Positions 22,348 to 31,145 are shown, numbered from the stretch's first letter. The stretch is 64,000 nt of DNA from Acinetobacter wuhouensis (GCF_001696605.3 NZ_CP031716.1:1178001-1242000); one strand, 5' to 3'. Notes: generated from the sequence alone by a model not told the origin. Numbers and translations are program-made.

Positions 22348-22689
22348 TTATTGCTTCCTTATACAAAAAATTTCATCAGAAATAACTTCAAGATGAATTG
22401 CGGTTAATGTCTTACCTAAACATGGACCTTGCACGCAAAGCCCTGTTGCTATTTCAAACTTAGCGCCGTGCCCAAAACACATTAAAAATTGCTGATCTGG
22501 ACACATGTATTGATCTTTCTTTAAAGCCATCGCAGGTCCATTTGCATAATGTGGACATGCATCCAGCCAAGCGTATAATTCTCCATTGCGTTGAATGATG
22601 AGAATTTTTTTACCAAATAAATCAGAATAAATTGCAGTAACATCTTTCTGATTTAATTCAGTAATTTTGCATAGATATTCACGTTTCAT
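22348..22689 (-). CDS. Rieske [2Fe-2S] ferredoxin
   Basis: This is a 113-residue single-domain Rieske protein. The cluster ligands are visible as C45-P-H47 (DACPHYANGPA) and C71-x2-H74 (MCFGHGAKFE). The spacing between the two pairs (23 residues between H47 and C71) is longer than the usual 15-17, which suggests an inserted loop that also holds an extra Cys (YMCPD). No oxygenase catalytic domain is fused. Next to an extradiol dioxygenase, such ferredoxins commonly keep the active-site iron reduced; an oxygenase partner is the alternative. The next gene starts 1 base after its stop. Confidence 0.8.
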   Translation of the reverse strand: MKREYLCKITELNQKDVTAIYSDLFGKKILIIQRNGELYAWLDACPHYANGPAMALKKDQYMCPDQQFLMCFGHGAKFEIATGLCVQGPCLGKTLTAIHLEVISDEIFCIRKQ

Positions 22690-22712
22690 AATTTCTCAGG
22701 GGGAGAGAAGAT

Positions 22713-23630
22713 TTATGGAAGAACGCGTTCTGAGTACTTCAATAAAAAACGCTGTGTGGTGTCATTTGCATAGCGTGAAGTACGTGGAACCCAGTGGTCA
22801 TCGTGCTTATCCATATCTGCGTCATACTCAACATGACAACCTAATGGTGAGTTGAAATACCAAAACCAATTTGAACCAAAAATGTGGCGTCCAGGACCCC
22901 AATACGTGGTATAGCCAAGCTCTGTAAATCGAGAACCTGCGATCATGAGTTCATTTGGACCTGCTAAATGGAATGCAAAATGGTCAATGCCTTGTGCTTC
23001 AGGTGGAGTTTGAATAAGCAGAAGAGTATGGTGGTCGTCATTGACTTTTGGTCGTAAAAAACTGCCAGCATCCTGTAGGATGTCGGATACTCGGAAACCT
23101 AGACGATTACAATAAAAATCATTTGCTTTTTTAACGTCTGGCACAAATAGGACAATATGGCTGAGTGTACGTGGTAAAGGTGTCGTCAGTGCTGTGACGG
23201 CAGTTTCATTCACAGCTCTTTGAGGTTTAGCACCAGGTGAGTTGATTTTTTCAGGCGCTAAGTTTAATTCTTTACGAATGCTAATCTGAAACTTCAGTGC
23301 AAAACCTGATTCATCAACAGTTTCCAATGTACCGTCACTGTTGATCTGTACTGTACGGTCTTGAGAAAGATTCTGATAAATTTCATCTAAAGCAGCTTGA
23401 TCGACAACGCCATAGACTTGTTGTCTTAAAAAACTTCCTGTAGCCAAAGCTGCGGGAAGATCACAATTTTTTTCATCATGAACTTCAATCGCTGTACCAT
23501 CTAAAGCTGAATAGATTGCTTTAGTTTCACTTAAATACGTTTCTTGCAAACCATAATCTTTTAAAAATTGGCAAGATTCTTTAAATTGTGCTACTGCAAA
23601 TACAAGTGCATCTGGACCGATAATATTCAT
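22713..23630 (-). CDS. VOC-family extradiol ring-cleavage dioxygenase
   Basis: This 305-residue protein has two VOC modules as in catechol 2,3- and 2,3-dihydroxybiphenyl 1,2-dioxygenases. The second module has the complete iron triad: H158 (SHIVLFVPDV), H217 (GIDHFAF) and E268 (CHVEYD). It should therefore be an active Fe(II) meta-cleavage enzyme. It is the first gene of the leftward operon dioxygenase-Rieske-cupin-channel-scoA-scoB. It diverges from a LysR gene, with a palindromic LTTR box between them. The substrate is probably a hydroxylated phenolic made by the FAD monooxygenase at 27246. Confidence 0.82.
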   Translation of the reverse strand: MNIIGPDALVFAVAQFKESCQFLKDYGLQETYLSETKAIYSALDGTAIEVHDEKNCDLPAALATGSFLRQQVYGVVDQAALDEIYQNLSQDRTVQINSDGTLETVDESGFALKFQISIRKELNLAPEKINSPGAKPQRAVNETAVTALTTPLPRTLSHIVLFVPDVKKANDFYCNRLGFRVSDILQDAGSFLRPKVNDDHHTLLLIQTPPEAQGIDHFAFHLAGPNELMIAGSRFTELGYTTYWGPGRHIFGSNWFWYFNSPLGCHVEYDADMDKHDDHWVPRTSRYANDTTQRFLLKYSERVLP

Positions 23631-23717
23631 AAGTATTTTTCCATAAACTTCTTTTTCCCTTTTTTGATTATTTTAATTTTTTATTATTTACACAAATGAT
23701 TATTAACAATACTATGT

Positions 23718-23732
23718 ATTGATGAGATCAAT
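23718..23732. promoter_or_regulatory. Candidate LysR binding box
   Basis: A perfect inverted repeat, ATTGATGAGATCAAT, has the T-N11-A core of LysR-type operators and the GAT/ATC half-sites typical of NodD-like regulators. It lies in the divergent region between the dioxygenase (23630) and LysR (23749) starts, 16 bases before the LysR ATG. That position suits repression of lysR and activation of the leftward operon. Confidence 0.6.
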
Positions 23733-23748
23733 GCATTAAGGGATTATT

Positions 23749-24672
23749 ATGCGTTATAAGAATTTGGATTTAAATTTGTTGGTTGCTTTAAATCACTTTT
23801 TAACAGAACAAAGTGTAAGTAAAGCTGCTGATAAAATGTTTATTACTCAATCATCAGCCAGTAATGCATTATCTAGATTGCGAGAATATTTTGATGATGA
23901 AATATTAATTCCAGTTGGAAAGAATATGACGCTTACTACGCGTGCTAAAACTTTGGTAAAACCAGTAAAGGAAATTTTATTTTCAATTGATTCTAAAGTG
24001 ATTCAAAAACCTTTTTTTGATCCGCATACTGATTTATTAAAATTTAAAATTTGTGTGTCAGACTATACATTATCTACGGTTTGCCCAGTATTGATCAATT
24101 ATATTCGAGAAAACAACTACAACATCCATATTGATTTTATTGCACAGACGTCTAAACCAGAGTTTGCACTGGAGTATGAGGATGTTGATCTATTAATTAT
24201 TCCGGAAGTTTATTCGGTAAAAAAACATCCTTTGGAACATGTTTTTGAAGATGATTTTGTCTGTATTTCTTCTAAAAAATATTCAAATATTGGCTCAAGT
24301 ATTGGTTTGGAAGATTTTGAAAATACACCACATATTATCATGCAGCCCTCGTATACCAAGGGTTCTGTTGAATCGATCTGGATGAATGATATCGGAATAC
24401 AAAGAAAGGTTGCGGTATCTTGTGATAGCTTTTCTATGATTCCTGTCTTTGTCGCAAATTCTAATTATATCGCTACAATTCATCGTCGTTTAGCGACCCA
24501 ATATGCTGAAAACTTCGATTTAAATATTTCTGAATTACCTTTTGAGTTTCCTAAGTTTAAACAAACAGTACAATGGCATAGATATAAGGAAAAAGACCAA
24601 GAACTATTGTTTTTAATCGATATTATTAAGATTTGTTATCAACGAATGGTAAATAATAAAGTGATTTTATAA
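23749..24672 (+). CDS. LysR-family regulator, NodD/NahR-like, of the aromatic cluster
   Basis: This 307-residue LTTR begins MRYKNLDLNLLVALNHFLTE, then QSVSKAADKMFITQSSASNALSRLREYF. That start closely follows the pattern of NodD/NahR-type regulators, which read flavonoids or aromatic acids, and differs from the average LysR N-terminus. The C-terminal effector domain is complete. AAGGGA precedes the ATG. It lies between the leftward dioxygenase operon and the rightward hydrolase operon and probably controls both, although an IS30 element now separates it from the latter. The ligand is not known. Confidence 0.85.
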   Translation: MRYKNLDLNLLVALNHFLTEQSVSKAADKMFITQSSASNALSRLREYFDDEILIPVGKNMTLTTRAKTLVKPVKEILFSIDSKVIQKPFFDPHTDLLKFKICVSDYTLSTVCPVLINYIRENNYNIHIDFIAQTSKPEFALEYEDVDLLIIPEVYSVKKHPLEHVFEDDFVCISSKKYSNIGSSIGLEDFENTPHIIMQPSYTKGSVESIWMNDIGIQRKVAVSCDSFSMIPVFVANSNYIATIHRRLATQYAENFDLNISELPFEFPKFKQTVQWHRYKEKDQELLFLIDIIKICYQRMVNNKVIL

Positions 24673-24731
24673 ATACAAAATTTATGAGGTATTGATTTCA
24701 TAAATGTGACTCATTGATAAGTTTGGCGAAT

Positions 24732-25757
24732 TCAAACATGAGGTGCGACAGTTTCAAAAGCCATATGATAATCAACAAGCTGAGCAAATTTCTCTAATGG
24801 TGTAAGCCAATCTAACGCCTTTCTAGGACGAGTATTCAGTGACATGGCAACTTGATTTAAATAATGCTGATCTGCCTGATTTAAATCAATCCCTTTAGGT
24901 AAATATTGCCTAATTAAACCATTCATATTTTCGCATGTGCCTTTTTGCCAGGGTGAATGTGGGTCACAGAAATATACATCTATGCCTAAATCTTCTTCGA
25001 GTATTTTATGTTCTGACATCTCACGTCCACGGTCATAGGTCAACGTTTTACGCAGTTCTGCAGGTAAATATTTCAGAGCTTCAGTTAAAGCCTTGCGCAC
25101 TGATTCTGCCTTTGCATCAGGTAATGTTGCCAAGATACAGAGCCGTGTATTTCGTTCAATAAGTGTTGCTATCGAACTTTTATTGTCTTTACCTTTAATT
25201 AAATCAGCTTCCCAATGACCCGGTATTTTTCTTTCTTGAACTTCGGCTGGGCGCTCATGAATAGTTTTAATATCCTGTAATATAGAATCTTTTTTAGGTT
25301 CACCGTTAGCTTTTCGCTTTTTATTTTCATGACGTAGACAGGATAATAAGTCTTTTTTCAACTCACCCTTTGGTAATGCTCGTATCGTTGAATAAATCGT
25401 TGTATGGCTTACATTCATTGTTTGATCCAAATCAGGAAATGTCTTTAAACGCTTTGCTATTTGCTGAGGAGACCATAAACAACGGATCGCTTCAACAATA
25501 AATTTCCAGAGGATTGAATCGATTTTGAGTTTTCTGTGACCACGTCTACGTCTAGCGAAGGTGTTATCAGAAGCATATCGAGCTTGATAAACGTCATTGA
25601 TGCTATTTCTTTTAAGCTCACGATAGATCGTACTAGGATGTCTTTTAATGAGTTCAGCAAATTTTCTGGCTGAAAAGCCTTCTTTTCTTGACTCAAGCAT
25701 TAATGCAGTACGATCTTCAAAGTTAAGATGATGGTATGACAATTTTATATACTCCAT
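24732..25757 (-). CDS. IS30-family transposase
   Basis: This 341-residue transposase has the N-terminal helix-turn-helix (SYHHLNFEDRTALMLESRKE, KRHPSTIYRELKRN). The C-terminal DDE catalytic core shows WEADLIKG (D), TYDRGREMSEH (D) and CDPHSPWQKGTCENMNGLIRQYLPKG (E), with the Trp-Gln-Lys-Gly-x-x-Glu-Asn signature of IS30. All catalytic acids are present, so the element may still move. The stop codon is completed by the bases at the left junction (24732-24734), so the reading frame runs through the whole left inverted repeat. Confidence 0.92.
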   Translation of the reverse strand: MEYIKLSYHHLNFEDRTALMLESRKEGFSARKFAELIKRHPSTIYRELKRNSINDVYQARYASDNTFARRRRGHRKLKIDSILWKFIVEAIRCLWSPQQIAKRLKTFPDLDQTMNVSHTTIYSTIRALPKGELKKDLLSCLRHENKKRKANGEPKKDSILQDIKTIHERPAEVQERKIPGHWEADLIKGKDNKSSIATLIERNTRLCILATLPDAKAESVRKALTEALKYLPAELRKTLTYDRGREMSEHKILEEDLGIDVYFCDPHSPWQKGTCENMNGLIRQYLPKGIDLNQADQHYLNQVAMSLNTRPRKALDWLTPLEKFAQLVDYHMAFETVAPHV

Positions 25758-25802
25758 AAACCCTTTAAATTAATTAGGTGGTTTATGTCGCACTTCAAGT
25801 TT
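24734..25802. mobile_element. IS30-family insertion sequence
   Basis: The element is about 1.07 kb, bounded by imperfect inverted repeats: AAACATGAGGTGCGACA on the left and, on the other strand, AAACTTGAAGTGCGACA on the right (two or three mismatches). It encodes one transposase on the minus strand. Size and terminal GTGCGACA recall ISAba125-like IS30 elements. I could not see a 2-3-bp target duplication at the ends I set. It splits the aromatic cluster between the LysR gene and the hydrolase operon. Confidence 0.8.
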
Positions 25803-26066
25803 TACTCTGCCTTTAATTTGAATTGTTTTTGGCAACTATCTAGATTTAATCCATTGGCAAATAAAATAGTTTGATTGATTTTATATTAATTACTTGGATT
25901 ATTTTATTTAATTTTATAGGTTTAAAATGGATTTAGAGCCAAAGGGATTAAAATATTAAAATATAATGGATTATTTTTATATCTAAGATACAAACTAAAA
26001 ATAATTTATTTATTTTAATTTTTTGGTTTTACAGCTATTTAAATTAAATAAATAATGAGGTTTTAT
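25803..26066. promoter_or_regulatory. AT-rich leader between IS30 and the hydrolase operon
   Basis: These 264 AT-rich bases lack a gene. They should hold the promoter for the rightward operon, or that promoter may come from the IS30 end. No copy of the ATTGAT-N3-ATCAAT box was found here. Confidence 0.4.
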
Positions 26067-27224
26067 ATGTTTCATTACTTCCCCACAAATTATGTATGGA
26101 GTTTATCAACCTTAATCGCACTGGGTTATGGTGGTAATATCGGTGAAATTGACGAGATTTGTAAACCTATTCTTGATGCATCTAAAAATGGTGAAGATGT
26201 AAATACAATTGCATTTATGGAAGCTTGGAGAAAGTTTGCAGATAAGTTGGTTGAACTTGCCAATGAAGATTTATCACGAGGGCGTGGTTTTTCAGCGGGT
26301 GAGAAATTGCATCGTGCAGGTTTGTATTATATTACCGCAGAACGTATGCAAGAGCATGGTGAGCCTGAGCGTAAAATTATCTATTCCAAAGCGTTAGAAT
26401 GTTATGAACTTTCTCGCAAATATAAAAAAGAAAATGTCACTCGAGTCGAAATCCCTTATGGCGATAGTCATATCAGTGCAATTTATATGAAGGCTGATAC
26501 AGGCAATGCTAAAACACCTGTCGTGGTGATGATGAATGGATTGGATTCAACCAAAGAGCTTTTATATGGTACGCCAGTTGCTGAAAAATTGCGTAAACGT
26601 GGAGTATCTGTTCTCTGTGTTGATCAGCCTGGAACGGGTGAGGCATTACGTTTACAAAACTTGACCGCTGTATATAACACTGAAATTTGGGCGGCTCCGA
26701 TCATTGATTGGCTTTATCAGCAACCTGAAATTGATACCCATAATATTGGTGCATTAGGTGTGTCTTTAGGTGGCTATTACGCACCACGTGCTGTGGCATT
26801 CGAACCACGCTTTACTTGCGGTGCTGTTTGGGGTGCAAACCATGATTGGCGTGCAGTACAGCAAGCACGTTATAAAAACGAAGGTGAACGACCAGTTCCG
26901 CATTATTGGAAACATGTGGAATGGGTATTTGGTGCTACAGATTTAGACGACTTCTTCAAGAAAGCTGAAAACATGCATTTAAATGGTGTATTGCAAAATA
27001 TCAAAGTGCCATTTTTAGTAACGCATGGCGATAACGATAGACAAATTCCTTTGAAATATGCCTATGAAACATACGAGCAACTTGTGAATAGTCCAAAACG
27101 CGATTTAGTGATTTTTACAGCACGAGAAGGCGGTGTCGAACATTGTTCTTTAGATAACCCATATAACGCTGCGGATACACTTGCAGATTGGTTGGCTGAA
27201 CAGTTGAACTGCCGTGTAGCTTAA
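26067..27224 (+). CDS. Alpha/beta hydrolase of the C-C-bond/pseudooxynicotine hydrolase type
   Basis: This 385-residue protein has a helical N-terminal cap (about residues 1-125) and an alpha/beta-hydrolase core. The triad is visible: Ser233 in GVSLGGYYAP, Asp322 or Asp324 in THGDNDRQIP, and His359 in VEHCSLDN. The layout matches FrsA-like and 2,6-dihydroxypseudooxynicotine hydrolases, which cleave C-C bonds next to a ketone on an aromatic or ring-opened substrate. In this cluster it could hydrolyse a meta-cleavage product. The ATG at 26067 is chosen because GAGG lies 6 bases before it; another ATG at 26055 overlaps that site. First gene of a four-gene operon. Confidence 0.8.
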   Translation: MFHYFPTNYVWSLSTLIALGYGGNIGEIDEICKPILDASKNGEDVNTIAFMEAWRKFADKLVELANEDLSRGRGFSAGEKLHRAGLYYITAERMQEHGEPERKIIYSKALECYELSRKYKKENVTRVEIPYGDSHISAIYMKADTGNAKTPVVVMMNGLDSTKELLYGTPVAEKLRKRGVSVLCVDQPGTGEALRLQNLTAVYNTEIWAAPIIDWLYQQPEIDTHNIGALGVSLGGYYAPRAVAFEPRFTCGAVWGANHDWRAVQQARYKNEGERPVPHYWKHVEWVFGATDLDDFFKKAENMHLNGVLQNIKVPFLVTHGDNDRQIPLKYAYETYEQLVNSPKRDLVIFTAREGGVEHCSLDNPYNAADTLADWLAEQLNCRVA

Positions 27225-27245
27225 AAAAAACGAAAAGGGATGAAT

Positions 27246-28385
27246 ATGAAAGGGATAAACAAAGTTGCCATCATTGGTGGTGGTATTGCGGGTATGACTG
27301 CAGCGATTTTATTGGGTAGACAAAATCTAAATGTCGATTTGATCGAAGAAAAATCTTCGTTAACACCAATCGGTGCAGGAATTACCCTAAGTGCACCTAC
27401 ATTACGAGTCTTTAAAGAGATTGGTATTTTAGAAGAGTTGGAAAAATATGGTGGTTGCTTTAATTCTGTAGATCAATATACCTCGCAGGGTGAGTTATTG
27501 AGAACAATTCCAATTTTCGCTGGTATTGCATCAAATAATTTACCTGGTGGTATCGGGATTATGCGCACTAAACTGGCTGAGATTTTAGCGAATAAAATGA
27601 AAGAATATAAAGTTAATGTTCTTTTAAATAATTCGATAGAAAGTATGGTGCAGTCTGCGGATCATGTCAGTGTGACTTTATCTGATGGTCGTCAAGAGCG
27701 TTACGATATGGTGATTGGTGCAGATGGTGTGCGCTCACATATCAGAAATTTACTCTATCCAGAATTTAAAGGTTCGACCTTTACTCATCAAGGTGTGTGG
27801 CGTGTTGTTGTGCCAAGATTCGTTGATCAATGTTCAATTTTCTTCGGTGATGAAATTAAAACGGGTTTCACACCAATCAGCTCAACACAATGTTATATGT
27901 TCTTTAATGATCATATTGAGAAAGAAGAACATATTCCTGAAGAACGTTTAACAGGATTATTGGCGGAGTATCTCAGCGGATTTGGTGGTCAAATTCCATC
28001 CATTGTTAAATTGATCAAAGATGGAACGATCACTGCAAAAGACATTATTTTTAGACCACTTGCTTATCACATGTTGGAAGAGGATTGGCATAAAAATCGT
28101 GTTGTTTTAATCGGTGATGCGATTCATGCAACAACACCACACTTGGCAACAGGTGCAGGGATTGCTGTAGAAGGCGCTTTGATTCTTAGTCAAGAGATAG
28201 CCAAAGACCAAAGCCTTGAAGATGCGTTTAAAAATTACAAGCGTCGCCATTATGCACGTGCAAAATTGGTGGTAGACAACTCAGTGAAACTCGGTCAATA
28301 CGAAATTAACCATGAGTCAGATGAAAAGCGTGGCTTGTTAATGAAAGAGTCCTATGAAGAGTTAAGTAAGCCAATTATGGAATAG
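27246..28385 (+). CDS. FAD-dependent aromatic hydroxylase (PHBH/UbiH fold)
   Basis: This is a 379-residue class A flavoprotein monooxygenase. The dinucleotide motif GGGIAG is at residues 11-16, the ADG motif with NADPH/FAD contacts at 159-161, and the GD...H FAD-ribityl motif at 290-294 (LIGDAIHATTPH). It resembles 6-hydroxynicotinate or salicylate hydroxylases and the FdeE-type flavonoid hydroxylase. It should add an ortho hydroxyl to a phenol, preparing the substrate of the extradiol dioxygenase. The ATG at 27246 follows AAGGGA by 5 bases. It follows the hydrolase by 21 bases, so it is operonic. Confidence 0.83.
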   Translation: MKGINKVAIIGGGIAGMTAAILLGRQNLNVDLIEEKSSLTPIGAGITLSAPTLRVFKEIGILEELEKYGGCFNSVDQYTSQGELLRTIPIFAGIASNNLPGGIGIMRTKLAEILANKMKEYKVNVLLNNSIESMVQSADHVSVTLSDGRQERYDMVIGADGVRSHIRNLLYPEFKGSTFTHQGVWRVVVPRFVDQCSIFFGDEIKTGFTPISSTQCYMFFNDHIEKEEHIPEERLTGLLAEYLSGFGGQIPSIVKLIKDGTITAKDIIFRPLAYHMLEEDWHKNRVVLIGDAIHATTPHLATGAGIAVEGALILSQEIAKDQSLEDAFKNYKRRHYARAKLVVDNSVKLGQYEINHESDEKRGLLMKESYEELSKPIME

Positions 28386-28486
28386 TCGCGCTGAATTTAG
28401 CAGCTAAATAGCGGATTTGAACTCGTTATTTAGCAGGCTATTTCGGTATCTATAGCGCAAATTTCCAATTCTAAAAGGAACTTAAA

Positions 28487-29275
28487 ATGAACGAGAAAAC
28501 GTTATTAAATATTCATAGCAAACGTATTTTAGTGACAGGTGGTGCAAGTGGAATTGGACTAAGCACAGCAAAATTACTGATTGATCTGGGTGCTCAGGTT
28601 ACGATTTCTGATATTCATGAAGACAATGCAAAAGCGGCATACCAAACTTTAGGCGCAAGTGCGTATACCGTTGGTGATATTGCCAACGAAGATCATTGTA
28701 ATCAAATGGTTCAAGACACAATCGCAGCAACAGGTGGGCTCGATGCCGTAATTAATGCGGCGGGAATCAGCGATAAAGTATCTAAAGCACTTGATCTGGA
28801 TATAGCAGATTGGCAACGTGTTGTAGACATTCATTTACGTGGTTCATTTGCAATTTCACGGGCAGCTGCCAGACATATGATCGAGCAAAAATCGGGTTCG
28901 ATTGTGCATTTGGCTTCTGCTTATGGACTGATGGGAACGCCGTTCCGTTATGCATATAGCCCTGCAAAAGCTGCCATCATTATGCTCACTAAGGATTTGG
29001 CATGTGAATGGGGACGTTTAGGTGTTCGTATCAATGCTATTGCTCCAGGTTATGTGAATACCCCCATGATTGAGCGTTTGGCAAAAGAAGGTAAAGTCGA
29101 CATCGAACGTCTTGAGGCACGTACCGCAATGGGACGTTTAGCAACGCCAGAAGAAGTTGCAAATGTTGCAGCCTTTTTGGTTTCAGATTTATCGAGCTAT
29201 GTACATGGCAGCGTTGTTTCTGTGGACGGTGGTTGGACAGCTTATGGTGGTCCTGGTGATATGACTCAACCTTAA
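28487..29275 (+). CDS. Short-chain dehydrogenase/reductase
   Basis: This 262-residue classical SDR has the cofactor motif TGGASGIG (residues 17-24), NAAG (90-93), Ser144, and the catalytic Y157-x3-K161 (YSPAK). The C-terminal SVDGGWTAYGG end is typical. Asp42 after the second strand suggests NAD rather than NADP. It probably oxidises or reduces a carbonyl/alcohol of the aromatic substrate or a ring-opened product. It lies 101 bases after the monooxygenase and before the FAH-type gene, in one direction. The exact step is unknown. Confidence 0.85.
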   Translation: MNEKTLLNIHSKRILVTGGASGIGLSTAKLLIDLGAQVTISDIHEDNAKAAYQTLGASAYTVGDIANEDHCNQMVQDTIAATGGLDAVINAAGISDKVSKALDLDIADWQRVVDIHLRGSFAISRAAARHMIEQKSGSIVHLASAYGLMGTPFRYAYSPAKAAIIMLTKDLACEWGRLGVRINAIAPGYVNTPMIERLAKEGKVDIERLEARTAMGRLATPEEVANVAAFLVSDLSSYVHGSVVSVDGGWTAYGGPGDMTQP

Positions 29276-29392
29276 ATCAACACAACAATGTTAAAGCAAA
29301 GTAATGAGTGAGAACTTATTGAATGATAAGTACTCATTTTTAGTTAAATCAATGGGTAAGCATACAGCCCATGACAGCTTAGGACAGACTCA

Positions 29393-30691
29393 ATGACTGA
29401 ATTAAATTATACTCACGAAAAAAACCGTAAAAGTTGGTTAACTCAAGCAAATCAAAGTGACTCAGATTTTCCGATTCAGAATTTACCATTTTGCGTATTT
29501 CGTAAGAAAAATAGTCAATCTCCTTGGCATATAGGTGTCGGGATTGGTGATCAAATTTTAGATTTATTTGAATTAAATCAATTAAAAATAGTGGCTGAAA
29601 AAGATCAATTCATCATGGATGCTGCTTCAAATGAAAGCTTAAATGCTTTGATGACATTGGGTCCTGATGCTTGGAGAATTTTAAGATTTACTGTATTTGA
29701 TTTGTTGGAAGAAGGGTATTCTGCTGAGGAAAAAATACGTCAAATTTTGGTACCACAAAGTGAAGTAGAATATAGTGTACCTGCTCAAATTAATGATTAT
29801 ACAGATTTTTATACATCAGAACCTCATGCTGTAAATGTCAGTAAGCAACTAGGAATTAATGTTGGTGACAATTTTTATTGGTTGCCAATTGCGTACCATG
29901 GGCGTAGTTCTTCCATTGTTGTCAGTGGTGAGCCTGTCTTTAGACCATATGGGCAGTTAAAAAGTGCAGACTCAAATACTCCTGTTTATGGGGCTTGTCA
30001 GAAACTGGATTATGAGCTTGAGCTCGGTGCATTTATTGGTCTTGGCAATGAGCGTGGTAAATCGATTGCTCTATCTGATGCACCCAAACATGTATTTGGT
30101 CTATGTTTACTCAATGATTGGTCAGCACGAGATATTCAAGGCTGGGAAATGCAACCATTGGGACCATTTTTAGCGAAAAATTTTGCTACCACCATTTCTC
30201 CATGGATTGTGACCAGTGAAGCACTGTTACCTTATCGTTGTCAGTGGTCACGCAATGTGGATCATCCTCAACCACTGGATTATTTGGATTCAGACAATAA
30301 TCGTGAGTATGGTGCTTATGATATTCAGTTGGAGGTTTCGATTCAAAGTGAACATCAAGCGTCTACAGGTCAGTCTGTTAAACCGATTACACTGACCAGT
30401 TTTAAACATCAGTATTGGACAATTGGACAAATGATTGCACATCATTCTGTTGGCGGGTGTAATTTTAGAGCAGGTGATTTAATTGGAAGTGGAACGATTT
30501 CTGGTCCATCGGATAGCGAAGCAGGTGCTTTGATTGAACTGACTCAGTCTGGGAACCGTCCTGTTGATATTGGTGATGGTGAAACACGTGGTTTCTTGCA
30601 AAATGGTGATACTGTTATTTTTAAAGGTTGGTGTGAAAAAGAAGGGTTTGTCAAAATTGGTTTTGGTTTGAATTTTGGGAAAATCTTTTAA
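29393..30691 (+). CDS. fahA: Fumarylacetoacetase (FAH family, full length)
   Basis: This 432-residue protein has the small N-terminal SH3-like domain of true fumarylacetoacetases and the full FAH barrel. Metal and catalytic residues appear at D138 and H145 (DFYTSEPHAVNV; the same seven-residue spacing as D126/H133 in mammalian FAH). ELELGAFIG, LLNDWSARDIQGWEMQPLGP (within the lid) and GSGTISGP also occur. It hydrolyses fumarylacetoacetate-type 2,4-dioxo acids to fumarate or a related acid plus acetoacetate. No homogentisate dioxygenase or maleylacetoacetate isomerase is nearby, so its substrate here may differ from tyrosine breakdown. Confidence 0.85.
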   Translation: MTELNYTHEKNRKSWLTQANQSDSDFPIQNLPFCVFRKKNSQSPWHIGVGIGDQILDLFELNQLKIVAEKDQFIMDAASNESLNALMTLGPDAWRILRFTVFDLLEEGYSAEEKIRQILVPQSEVEYSVPAQINDYTDFYTSEPHAVNVSKQLGINVGDNFYWLPIAYHGRSSSIVVSGEPVFRPYGQLKSADSNTPVYGACQKLDYELELGAFIGLGNERGKSIALSDAPKHVFGLCLLNDWSARDIQGWEMQPLGPFLAKNFATTISPWIVTSEALLPYRCQWSRNVDHPQPLDYLDSDNNREYGAYDIQLEVSIQSEHQASTGQSVKPITLTSFKHQYWTIGQMIAHHSVGGCNFRAGDLIGSGTISGPSDSEAGALIELTQSGNRPVDIGDGETRGFLQNGDTVIFKGWCEKEGFVKIGFGLNFGKIF

Positions 30692-30700
30692 GCTCTAGAC

Positions 30701-30726
30701 TAGCAAAATTACTCTTAATTTTGCTA
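30701..30726. terminator. Hairpin after the fumarylacetoacetase gene
   Basis: A perfect 11-bp stem, TAGCAAAATTA / TAATTTTGCTA, with loop CTCT lies 10 bases after the stop. There is no following T-run, so it may be a weak terminator or an mRNA 3' stabiliser. Confidence 0.45.
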
Positions 30727-30819
30727 ACGGGTTGACTTGGTGGTGTGTAATTTGTTCTATAAAGTGTACTAGCTCAGACCTGATCTGACAGTTACCCATT
30801 TTTAATGTTGGCTGTCAGT

Positions 30820-31145
30820 TTAAATTTGAGCTAAATTCTTCTCAGCCCAAATTCGTTTTCCATCAAGTAATGTTTCAAATGGTGTACGACCATTGCACAT
30901 TTTGCCCTGATGGGTTCGTTCAGTATTATAAAACTTTAACCATTCGTCTAGGTCTATTTGTAAGTTTTCCAGCGAACTATAAAGTTTCTTCCTGAAAGTG
31001 ATTTGATAAAACTCCTGTAAAATTGTCTTATGAAAGCGTTCACATATACCATTGGTTTGTGGGGATGCAGCTTTCGTCTTTGTATGGTCTATATCATTGA
31101 CTGCTAAATATAATTCATGATCATGATGTTCTATCTTTCCGCATG
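30820..31145 (-). pseudogene. 3' fragment of an IS481-type transposase
   Basis: On the minus strand this reads CGKIEHHDHELYLAVNDIDH, then the IS481/rve core TKAASPQTNGICERFHKTIL, ending WAEKNLAQI-stop. The catalytic-core Glu of TNGICERFHKT is present. Everything before the Cys-Gly-Lys step is missing, including the helix-turn-helix and both Asp residues. The break lies about 160 bases from the 6S RNA gene. It marks the right edge of the accessory segment and cannot be active. Confidence 0.85.

Noticed and set aside
24733..25803. Target duplication of the IS30 element
   Set aside because: The bases at the two ends I set do not match (TTC against TAC), so no duplication is claimed.
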